Assembly: GCF_018332655.1 (NCBI RefSeq)
Contig: NZ_BOQL01000013.1
Location: 1 to 64,000, forward strand
Length of the DNA: 64,000 bases
Direction of reading: 5' to 3'
From: Actinoplanes auranticolor
GTDB lineage: Bacteria; Actinomycetota; Actinomycetes; Mycobacteriales; Micromonosporaceae
Below the pieces are notes generated by a model. That model made no database searches. It was given only the letters and a program-made list of their open reading frames with translations, and had not been told where the DNA came from. Below are positions 57,512 to 64,000 of this stretch, piece by piece; the first letter of the stretch is position 1; every line of letters begins with the position of its first letter. A program made the translations under genes and the position numbers.

Positions 57512-58238
57512 TCCGGATAGCTCCGTGCGGCTGCAGAAGATTCTCGCCACCGCGGGAGTCGGATCCCGGCGCGCGTCCGAAGACCTGATCTTCCGGGGCC
57601 GCGTCACCGTGGACGGCAAGGTCGCCAAGCTCGGCGACAAGGTCGACCCGGCCAAGGTGGAGATCCGTGTGGACGGCGCGCGGATCGTCACCGACACCAA
57701 GCTGGTGTACCTGGCCATGAACAAGCCCCGCGGCGTGGTCTCGAGCATGGACGACGAGAAGGGCCGCAACGAGCTGGCCGACTTCCTCGGCACATTCGAG
57801 CAGCGGATCTTCCACGTCGGCCGGCTCGACGCCGACAGTGAGGGGCTGCTGCTGCTCACCAACGACGGCGCGCTCGCGCACAAGCTGATGCACCCGTCGT
57901 ACGGGATCGCCAAGACCTACCTCGCCGAGGTCGCCGGCCCGCTGCCGCGCAACGTCGGGCGCCGGCTGCAGAGCGGCGTCGAGCTGGAGGACGGCCCGGC
58001 CAAGGTCGACTCGTTCAAGCTGATCGACGCGATCGGCAAGACCGCGCAGATCGAGATCACCCTGCACGAGGGCCGCAAGCACATCGTGCGCCGGATGATG
58101 GACGAGGTCGGTCACCCGGTGTCGCGCCTGATCCGTACGGCCGTCGGCCCGATCCGGCTCGGCGACATGCGCCCGGGCGGTTTCCGCCGGCTGTCGAACG
58201 CCGAGGTGAGCGCCCTCTTCAAGGCCGTCGGCGACTGA
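57498..58238 (+). CDS. rluB: Pseudouridine synthase RluB-like
   Basis: The 246-residue protein starts at ATG 57498, 14 nt inside the scpB stop. Residues 10-70 are an S4 domain (VRLQKILATAGVGSRRASED). The catalytic segment is HVGRLDADSEGLLLLTNDG, with the nucleophile Asp in GRLDAD. LHEGRKHIVRRMMDEVGHPV is the C-terminal RNA-contact motif. RluB/RsuA-type enzymes isomerise a uridine in large (RluB) or small subunit rRNA. I use rluB by synteny with scpB-cmk. Confidence 0.92.
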   Translation: MPQADPDSSVRLQKILATAGVGSRRASEDLIFRGRVTVDGKVAKLGDKVDPAKVEIRVDGARIVTDTKLVYLAMNKPRGVVSSMDDEKGRNELADFLGTFEQRIFHVGRLDADSEGLLLLTNDGALAHKLMHPSYGIAKTYLAEVAGPLPRNVGRRLQSGVELEDGPAKVDSFKLIDAIGKTAQIEITLHEGRKHIVRRMMDEVGHPVSRLIRTAVGPIRLGDMRPGGFRRLSNAEVSALFKAVGD

Positions 58239-58293
58239 GCCGGGCCCGCCCGGCACAATAGGTAGTTGTCCGTCAGACGTCCTGGAGGTAGCG

Positions 58294-58974
58294 GTGGAGC
58301 AAGCAGTGCGGCCCGAACGATGCGTGGTGGCCGTCGACGGTCCCTCGGGATCGGGCAAATCCACCGTTTCCCGGCGGCTCGCCACCGCGATCGACGGCAT
58401 CTACCTGGACACCGGCGCGATGTACCGGGCGATCACCTGGGCGGTGCTGCAGGCCGGCGCCGACCTGCAGGACCCGGACGCGATCGCCAAGATCGCCCAG
58501 GAGACCGGCCTGGAGATCGGCACCGACCCGCGCGCGCCGCATTTCCGCGCCAACGGCGAGGACGTCGACGCGGCCATCCGCGGGCCCGAGGTCACCGGCG
58601 CGGTCTCGGCCGTGGCCGCGGTCCCGGCGGTACGCCGTCAGCTGGTGCGCCTCCAGCAGGAGATCATCACCGCCGCCCCCCGCATCGTCGTCGAGGGCCG
58701 CGACATCGCCACCGTCGTCGCCCCCGATGCCGACCTCAAGGTCTACCTGACCGCGTCGGCCGCGGCGCGCGCCCAGCGCCGCAGCGCGGAGGACGCCACC
58801 GACGTGGCGGCGACCGAGGCAGACCTGAACCGCCGCGACAAGCTCGACTCCAGCCGCGCGGTCGACCCGCTGCGCCAGGCCGACGATGCCGTCACGCTCG
58901 ACACCACGGGCATGGGCATCGACGAGGTCGTGGCAACGCTCCTGAGCATGCTCAACAGCAAGGTGAGTTCGTGA
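58294..58974 (+). CDS. cmk: Cytidylate kinase
   Basis: The 226-residue protein starts at GTG 58294 with GGAGGTAG upstream. Walker A is [20 protein letters not shown]. The CMP-site motif is [16 protein letters not shown], then [20 protein letters not shown] and, in the lid, [19 protein letters not shown]. It phosphorylates CMP and dCMP. The stop overlaps der by GTGA, the common cmk-der arrangement. Confidence 0.96.
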   Translation: MEQAVRPERCVVAVDGPSGSGKSTVSRRLATAIDGIYLDTGAMYRAITWAVLQAGADLQDPDAIAKIAQETGLEIGTDPRAPHFRANGEDVDAAIRGPEVTGAVSAVAAVPAVRRQLVRLQQEIITAAPRIVVEGRDIATVVAPDADLKVYLTASAAARAQRRSAEDATDVAATEADLNRRDKLDSSRAVDPLRQADDAVTLDTTGMGIDEVVATLLSMLNSKVSS

Positions 58975-60377
58975 GTGACTTCTCTTCCGAGGTCTCGGCC
59001 TTGGAATCCGCACTGCACCAGTCCATGGCGGAGGAAGGCCCCGTCCCGGTCGTCGCCGTCGTCGGCCGGCCCAACGTCGGCAAGTCGACGCTGGTCAACC
59101 GCATCATCGGCCGCCGCCAGGCGGTGGTCGAGGACAAGCCGGGCGTGACCCGCGACCGCGTGCCGTACGACGCCCAGTGGAGCGGCCGCCGCTTCACCGT
59201 GGTCGACACCGGCGGCTGGGAGCCCGACGCCCGCGACCGCGCGGCCGCGATCGCCGCCCAGGCCGAGATCGCCGTCCAGACCGCCGACGTGGTCATCTTC
59301 GTGGTCGACGCCATGGTCGGCGCCACGGACGTCGACGAGAAGGCCGTCCGGATGCTGCGCCGCAGCCACAAGCCGGTCATCCTGGTCGCCAACAAGGCGG
59401 ACAACCAGAACATCGAGAACGACACCGTGTCGCTGTGGGGGCTGGGACTGGGGGAGCCGTTCCCGCTCTCGGCTCTGCACGGCCGCAACGCCGGTGACCT
59501 GCTCGACAAGATCCTGGCCGCGATGCCCCCGGCCCCGGCGATCATCGAGAACGCCCCCCGCGGCCCCCGCCGCGTGGCGCTGGTCGGCCGCCCGAACGTC
59601 GGCAAGTCGTCGCTCCTGAACCGCGTGGCCCGCGAAGAGCGAGCGGTCGTGGACTCGGTCGCGGGCACGACGGTCGATCCGGTCGACAGCCTGGTGGAGA
59701 TGGACGGCGAAGTCTGGCAGTTCGTCGACACCGCCGGCCTCCGCAAGCGGGTCAACCAGGCATCGGGTACGGAGTACTACGCGTCGTTGCGTACCGCCGG
59801 AGCCGTCGAAGCCGCCGAGGTCGGCGTCGTCCTGCTGGACGCGTCCGAGGTCATCAGCGAGCAGGACCAGCGGGTGCTGACGCAGGTGGTCGAGGCCGGG
59901 CGCGCACTGGTGATCGCCTTCAACAAGTGGGACCTGGTCGACGCCGACCGCCGGACCTTCCTGGACAAGGAGATCGACCGCGAGCTCAAGCGCATCCCCT
60001 GGGCCATCAAGGTCAACATCTCGGCCAAGACCGGTCGCGCCGTAGACAAGCTGGCGCCGGCGCTGCGCAAGGCTCTGGACAGCTGGGAGAAGCGCATCCC
60101 GACCGGGGCTCTGAACCAGTGGCTGACGGCGCTGACGCAGGCCACGCCGCACCCGGTGCGTGGCGGGCGAGCGCCGCGGATCATGTTCGCGACGCAGGCC
60201 GGGGTGGCGCCGCCGAGGTTCGTGCTGTTCACGACGGGGCCGCTGGATGCGGGGTATCAGCGGTTCATCGAGCGGAAGCTGCGCGAGGAGTTCGGGTTCG
60301 AGGGGTCGCCGATCGAGGTGTCGGTGAAGCCCCGGAAGAAGCTCGGTCCTGGTGGGCGGGGTAAGGCCCACGGGTAG
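58971..60377 (+). CDS. der: Ribosome-biogenesis GTPase Der (EngA)
   Basis: The 468-residue protein starts at GTG 58971. Two GTPase domains are visible. G1a is [17 protein letters not shown]3a [11 protein letters not shown] and G4a [12 protein letters not shown]1b is [17 protein letters not shown]3b [12 protein letters not shown] and G4b [10 protein letters not shown]-like C-terminal domain ([20 protein letters not shown]) follows. Der helps assemble the 50S subunit. Length fits the usual 435-490. Confidence 0.96.
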   Translation: MSDFSSEVSALESALHQSMAEEGPVPVVAVVGRPNVGKSTLVNRIIGRRQAVVEDKPGVTRDRVPYDAQWSGRRFTVVDTGGWEPDARDRAAAIAAQAEIAVQTADVVIFVVDAMVGATDVDEKAVRMLRRSHKPVILVANKADNQNIENDTVSLWGLGLGEPFPLSALHGRNAGDLLDKILAAMPPAPAIIENAPRGPRRVALVGRPNVGKSSLLNRVAREERAVVDSVAGTTVDPVDSLVEMDGEVWQFVDTAGLRKRVNQASGTEYYASLRTAGAVEAAEVGVVLLDASEVISEQDQRVLTQVVEAGRALVIAFNKWDLVDADRRTFLDKEIDRELKRIPWAIKVNISAKTGRAVDKLAPALRKALDSWEKRIPTGALNQWLTALTQATPHPVRGGRAPRIMFATQAGVAPPRFVLFTTGPLDAGYQRFIERKLREEFGFEGSPIEVSVKPRKKLGPGGRGKAHG

Positions 60378-60472
60378 GTTTCGGCTCGTCCCGGCAGGCC
60401 GGTGGTAAGTCGGTTGGAGGGCTGGGGTAGGGTTGAGATGTTGCCGCGCACTGGGGTTCCGGGGCGTGGCAT

Positions 60473-60546
<74 letters not shown>

Positions 60547-60551
60547 CAGCG

Positions 60552-60593
60552 AAAGGGTTTCCGCAGGTCAGATGACTGCGGAAGCCCTTTTTT
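60552..60593 (+). terminator. Terminator after tRNA-Pro
   Basis: A 15-bp stem (AAAGGGTTTCCGCAG at 60552-60566, CTGCGGAAGCCCTTT at 60576-60590, one G-T pair) with a 9-nt loop is followed by TTT. It separates the tRNA from the integrase. No other gene is visible in 60594-60660. Confidence 0.85.
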
Positions 60594-60660
60594 CATGATC
60601 ATCGGGTTTGCCCGGGTCTAGCACGCCGCTACTGGACCCTTTGACTCGGCAGGTGACCTG

Positions 60661-61617
60661 ATGCACCCGACACCCCGCCCCCTACCCACCGCTGGCCTGT
60701 CCCCGGCATGGACCGGCTATCTACGTGACTGGGATCGTGCCCTGCGCGCGGCCAATCATCCGCAGACCACCCGTTACAACTATCTGCTCGCCGCCGCCCA
60801 GTTGGGCCGGTACCTGCGCGAGTACTCCCCGGACCCGGAGGCCGTCACGGCGGCCGATGACCCGACGCGGGTATCGCGGGCGCACGTGGAGTCGTTCCAG
60901 GGTTGGATGATCGAGACACGGTCGGCGTCGACGGCGTTGAACAAGCACAAGTGTCTGCAGCAGTTCTTCAAGTTCCTGCTGGTCGAGGAGGAGATCGCCC
61001 GGTCGCCGATGGAGCGGGTCGCGCAGCCGAAGACGGTGCAGAAGTTGGTGCCGGTGATGCGCGACGAGGACACCCGCAAGCTGCTGGAGGTGTGCAAGGG
61101 CACCGGGTTCGTGCAGTTGCGGGACGAGGCGCTGATCCGGCTGTACGCGAACACCGGCGCCCGGTTGTCCGAGATCGGTGGGCTGTTGGTCGATGATGTG
61201 GATCTGGCCACGGACTCGGTGCACCTGCATGGCAAGGGTGCCAAGGACCGGCGGGTGCGGTTCGGTCCGAAGACCGGCCGGGCGGTCAGCCGCTACCTTC
61301 GTGCCCGCGCGAAGCGCCCGGGCAGCGAGTTGCCGCAGTTGTGGCTGGCCGAGCGTGGTGCCCGGCCGCTGGCCCCCAACGGCATCAAGATCCGGCTCAA
61401 GCGGCTCGGCGAGGCCGCCGGCCTGGATGGTGTTCATGCGCATCGGTGGCGGCACACCTTCGCGCATGAGTGGAAGCGTGCCGGTGGGGACACGGGTGAT
61501 CTGATGCTGTTGCTGGGCTGGTCGTCCGAGGACATGGTCCGGCACTACGGGGCGTCCGCGGCCGCGGAAAGAGCACAGGAAAACCAGCAGCGCCTTGGTA
61601 TCGGGGAACGCTTCTGA
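60661..61617 (+). CDS. Tyrosine-type integrase (element-borne) A
   Basis: The 318-residue protein starts at ATG 60661. An N-terminal SAM-like domain (YLRDWDRALRAANHPQTTRY, VESFQGWMIETRSASTALNK) is followed by the catalytic region. Active-site residues are R in TGARLSEIGGLL, K in HGKGAKDRRVRFG, HAHRWRHTFAHEWKRAGGD (H-x-x-R), W in LLLGWSSEDMV, and the likely nucleophile Tyr in VRHYGASA. Length matches phage-like and ICE recombinases. Position next to the tRNA-Pro suggests it integrates there. It is a paralogue of the convergent integrase B. Confidence 0.92.
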   Translation: MHPTPRPLPTAGLSPAWTGYLRDWDRALRAANHPQTTRYNYLLAAAQLGRYLREYSPDPEAVTAADDPTRVSRAHVESFQGWMIETRSASTALNKHKCLQQFFKFLLVEEEIARSPMERVAQPKTVQKLVPVMRDEDTRKLLEVCKGTGFVQLRDEALIRLYANTGARLSEIGGLLVDDVDLATDSVHLHGKGAKDRRVRFGPKTGRAVSRYLRARAKRPGSELPQLWLAERGARPLAPNGIKIRLKRLGEAAGLDGVHAHRWRHTFAHEWKRAGGDTGDLMLLLGWSSEDMVRHYGASAAAERAQENQQRLGIGERF

Positions 61618-61640
61618 GGCACCCGCGTCGGTGGTGCTGG

Positions 61641-61678
61641 GTCGTGGCCCGGCCGGACTTGTCCGGCCGGACCACGAC
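61641..61678. terminator. Long near-perfect hairpin between convergent genes
   Basis: GTCGTGGCCCGGCCGGAC (61641-61658) and GTCCGGCCGGACCACGAC (61661-61678) are 18-nt inverted repeats with one mismatch and a TT loop. It likely ends transcription from both sides; it could also be an element-specific site. Confidence 0.7.
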
Positions 61679-61708
61679 GTCCGCCCTGTCCCGGCTGCCG
61701 TCGGTGGC

Positions 61709-62008
61709 TTACGAGGCGCGTTTACGGCGGCGCGCCGCTGCGGACTTTTCGGCCAGCTGCAGCATGTAGGCGGTGCGGGCGTGCAGTGCCATGGCGGTGC
61801 GCACGTCCTCGGGCAGGGTGTTGTCGGGATCGACCTGACGTTCGAACCGGCGCAGGAACGCCTGAGTTCCGCTGGCGGTGCGGGCGGCGCGGTTTGCGGT
61901 CGCGGCCCACGAGGCGTGAGCGGCGATCCGGGCTCGTCGCTTGCGCTGCTGGGGGGTCAGCCCGCTCTCCGTCCGGCTCTCGCGAGGTTCGGCGGTGGGG
62001 TCAAACAT
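61709..62008 (-). CDS. Small basic protein coupled to integrase B
   Basis: The 99-residue protein starts at ATG 62008, overlapping the end of integrase B by 8 nt. It reads MFDPTAEPRESRTESGLTPQ, QRKRRARIAAHASWAATANR, FLRRFERQVDPDNTLPEDVR and ends AAARRRKRAS. The composition is basic and helical. The coupling suggests an accessory role for the recombinase; I do not know its family. Confidence 0.75.
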   Translation of the reverse strand: MFDPTAEPRESRTESGLTPQQRKRRARIAAHASWAATANRAARTASGTQAFLRRFERQVDPDNTLPEDVRTAMALHARTAYMLQLAEKSAAARRRKRAS

Positions 62009-62954
62009 CGTCACCGATCCGGAGCCGGGCCTGGATCTGCTGGGCGCGGTCGGCGGCTGCGGCGGCACCGTAGTGCCGCGGCATGTCGTCGGAGGTCCAG
62101 CCCATCACCAGCATCAGGTCGCCGGTGTCGCCGCCGGCCAGTTTCCACTGGTGTGCGTAGGTGTGCCGCCACCGATGCGCGTGGACGTTGTCGATCCCGG
62201 CGGCCTCGCCGCGCCGGCGAAGCATGATCTTGATGCCGTTGGCCTGCAACGGGCACGCGCCTCGGGCGGCGAGCCACAGGTGCGGCAGATCGGCTCCTAA
62301 ATGCTCGCGGCGTGCACGTAGGTACCGGCTGATTGCCCGACCGGTTTTCGGGCCGAACCGCACGCGTCGGTCCTTGGCTCCCTTGCCGTGGTAGCGGATG
62401 GTGTCCAGTGCCAGATCCACGTCGTCGAGGCGCAGGTTCGCCACCTCGGACAGACGTGCTCCGGTGTTGCACAACAGGCGGATGATCGCCGTGTCGCGCA
62501 AAGGCAGGAAGTCCTTGCCCCTGCAGGTATCCAGAATCGTGGTGGTGTCTTGGTCGGAGATGACGGGGATCAGGGTGGTGGCGGTGCGCGGCTGGCGCAG
62601 CCGCAGCATCGGTGACTCGTCGATCTCTTCCTCGTCGACCATCAGCCAGCGGAAGAACTGTTGCAGCGCCTTGTACTTGTTCATCGCGGTGGAGGCTGAC
62701 CGAGTCTCCACCATCCACGCCTGGAACGCTTCGAGGTCGTGACGGGTGACGTCCACTGGGGTGGCGCACGCGCTGTCCCGATCGTGAGAAGGCTGCACGG
62801 CTAGAAAGCGGGCGAGTTGGACAGCGGCCAGCAGGTAGTTGTATCGCGTGGTTGCGGGATGGTTCGCCGAGCGCAGGCTGCGGTGCCAGTCGCGTAGGAA
62901 TCCGACCCAGCCCTGCGGCAGACCGGTCGTCATCGCATCGAGGTCAAACGTCAT
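62001..62954 (-). CDS. Tyrosine-type integrase (element-borne) B
   Basis: The 317-residue protein starts at ATG 62954. It is closely related to integrase A (for example WVGFLRDWHRSLRSANHPAT vs WTGYLRDWDRALRAANHPQT and identical HGKGAKDRRVRFGPKTGRA). Catalytic residues are R in TGARLSEVANL, K in GKGAKDRR, HAHRWRHTYAHQWKLAGGD, W in MGWTSDDMP and Tyr in RHYGAAA. Two different active-looking recombinases in convergent orientation are unusual for one simple element. Confidence 0.92.
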   Translation of the reverse strand: MTFDLDAMTTGLPQGWVGFLRDWHRSLRSANHPATTRYNYLLAAVQLARFLAVQPSHDRDSACATPVDVTRHDLEAFQAWMVETRSASTAMNKYKALQQFFRWLMVDEEEIDESPMLRLRQPRTATTLIPVISDQDTTTILDTCRGKDFLPLRDTAIIRLLCNTGARLSEVANLRLDDVDLALDTIRYHGKGAKDRRVRFGPKTGRAISRYLRARREHLGADLPHLWLAARGACPLQANGIKIMLRRRGEAAGIDNVHAHRWRHTYAHQWKLAGGDTGDLMLVMGWTSDDMPRHYGAAAAADRAQQIQARLRIGDDV

Positions 62955-63177
62955 GCAGCGACCCCCTTGGGCAGAACGGATTGGCCCTGGTGGCGGGACT
63001 CAGGTGGAATCGGGGACGCGACGGCCCGTGGTGTGGGCGTCGACCGCGACGGGGCGTGGGAACCGCGCCGGCTACCGACACGAAGCGCCGGAACGCTGGG
63101 GCGGCGTGGTGCCCTGCAGCCGCGACGGCGGCTGTTGGGGCTGGTGAGCCCTGCAGTACGTAGGTGTTGATCTCCAT
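62944..63177 (-). CDS. Possible small protein with strong ribosome-binding site
   Basis: ATG 63177 is preceded on the minus strand by GAGGAGG at 5-6 nt. The ORF reads MEINTYVLQGSPAPTAAVAA, then a basic His/Arg/Pro-rich part, and ends SLHDV. It overlaps integrase B start by 11 nt. The strong ribosome-binding site argues for expression; the composition is poor in structure. It may instead be a leader peptide. I do not recognise it. Confidence 0.5.
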   Translation of the reverse strand: MEINTYVLQGSPAPTAAVAAAGHHAAPAFRRFVSVAGAVPTPRRGRRPHHGPSRPRFHLSPATRANPFCPRGSLHDV

Positions 63178-63195
63178 TTTGTCCTCCTCATGACG

Positions 63196-63221
63196 AAGGG
63201 CCGCCACCGCGGGCGGCCCTT
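63196..63221 (-). terminator. Hairpin upstream of the small protein
   Basis: AAGGGCCGCC and GGCGGCCCTT form a perfect 10-bp stem with a 6-nt loop. On the minus strand it lies between the IS110 transposase end and the ribosome-binding site of the 77-residue ORF, so it may be a terminator of the transposase or a 5'-leader element. Confidence 0.55.
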
Positions 63222-63322
63222 ATGGGCGATAAGCGTTTACCGATCGACGATCAGCAAACGCCCTCCTGGAGCACATTGGCATATGGCAATGCGGGTTCCG
63301 GGGGGTGTCCCTATGGGTTTCG

Positions 63323-64000
63323 TCAAGCAGCGAGTGCATGCGTGCTGGGCCGTGTTTGGTAGGGCGTTTGGTCGCGGAGCATCGCGAACAGGACGTCGAC
63401 TCGGCGGCGAGCCAGGCAGATGAGAGCGGCGTTGTGGCGTTTGCCCTGGGCGCGTTTGCGGTCGTAGTAGGCCTTCGACGGCGGGTGGGCAAGGGACGCG
63501 AAGGCGGCGAGGAAGAATGCGCGTTCAGCTGCTTGTTGCCGCCGGGAGGCGGGTGCTCACCTCGGATGCTGCTGCCGGAGCGGCGAGTGACCGGAGCGAG
63601 GCCGGCGTAGGCGGCCAGGTGTCCCGGGGTGGCAAAGGCCGTGCCATCGCCGACCTCGAGCAGGATCCTCGCTGCGGTCCTGACTCCGATGCCGGGCATC
63701 GAGGTCAGGACCTCGGCAAGAGGGTGCGCATCAAGGATCCCCTCAACCTCGGCAGCGACCTGATCGCGCTGCAGCAGCACGTCGCGCAGACTGTCGGCCA
63801 GCCTGGGCAGGATTTTCTCCGCTGCTGTGGTGCCGGGAACGGTGACGGTCTGCTCGTCCAGCGCGGCCATGACCTGCTCGATCAGGCGTTCACCCATGCG
63901 GGGCGCGTTCTTGGTCGCGATCGACACCAGCTTGCGACGGCCGGCCTTGCGCAGACCCGCCGGCCCGCCGCAGCGCGACAGCAACTCGAGGACGGCTTTG
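63323..64000 (-). pseudogene. IS110-family transposase, partial and frameshifted
   Basis: The C-terminal part of an IS110 transposase reads from the window edge leftwards. The C-terminal catalytic region shows LTSMPGIGVRTAARILLEVG and FATPGHLAAYAGLAPVTRRS with IRGEHPPPGGNKQL. The frame breaks at about 63524, where the expected K-R-A is replaced because one A is missing from AAAC. The shifted frame continues AFFLAAFASLAHPPSKAYYD and AALICLARRRVDVLFAMLRD to a natural stop at 63323. The N-terminal DEDD part lies outside the window. The shift may be real inactivation. The flank (63240-63322) holds short inverted repeats that might be the IS end. Confidence 0.85.

Noticed and set aside
60661-64000. 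Right-hand attachment site of the tRNA-Pro element
   Set aside because: I looked for a second copy of the tRNA 3' end and did not see one before the window ends, so the element's limits remain unknown.

Overview
The window is about 64 kb of very GC-rich DNA with strong G/C third-position bias, many GTG/TTG starts and 4-base ATGA/GTGA stop-start overlaps. Gene order matches the actinobacterial block known from Mycobacterium tuberculosis Rv1691-Rv1713 (TPR protein, HAD phosphatase, tlyA, nadK, recN, steA, steB/mctB, pyrG, NUDIX, xerD, parA, scpA, scpB, rluB, cmk, der). The murJ/GT4 genes inside it and the overall protein style suggest a Micromonosporaceae member, perhaps Actinoplanes-like; the genus is inference.

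Layout. 1-4.5 kb: terminator of an upstream gene, a large RGG-repeat/TPR/acidic-tail protein, and a coupled HAD phosphatase. 4.8-7.6 kb (minus): an ABC exporter plus two-component operon carrying four apparent frameshifts and a kinase reduced to its ATPase end, so probably decayed. 7.7-24.6 kb: SCP2-like protein, a Lys/Ala/Pro-tailed protein, then housekeeping genes for rRNA methylation, NAD kinase, RecN, SteA/SteB, an MraY-like enzyme, MurJ, GT4, a large membrane protein, CTP synthase and a NUDIX hydrolase. 24.8-31.4 kb: LLM flavin oxidoreductase, ECF sigma factor with partner, alanine dehydrogenase, XerD, ParA and a protease-dead site-2-protease-like protein.

31.4-54.6 kb is an accessory stretch lying between parA and scpA, which are usually close neighbours. 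It holds an RtcB-PrfH RNA-repair/ribosome-rescue pair, a secreted vanadium-haloperoxidase-like enzyme, a PadR pair with a clear leaderless promoter, an orphan molybdopterin oxidoreductase, secreted M6 and S8 proteases, a pyrophosphatase paralogue missing catalytic aspartates, UbiA, VOC proteins, a TetR/MDR divergent pair with operator, an MFS transporter, a WYL regulator, YdcF, a GT2 and a secreted beta-helix protein behind a LacI-type operator.

54.8-60.4 kb resumes the conserved block (scpA, scpB, rluB, cmk, der), with long acidic extensions on both condensin accessory subunits. A tRNA-Pro(GGG) at 60.47 kb is followed by two convergent paralogous tyrosine integrases, small ORFs and a frameshifted IS110 transposase cut by the window edge. 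This looks like one end of an integrated element; its far attachment site is not in the window.

The most notable systems are the RtcB-PrfH pair, the lipid-linked glycan set (MraY-like, MurJ, GT4) beside SteA/SteB, the RGG-IDR/TPR protein, and the decayed ABC/two-component operon.
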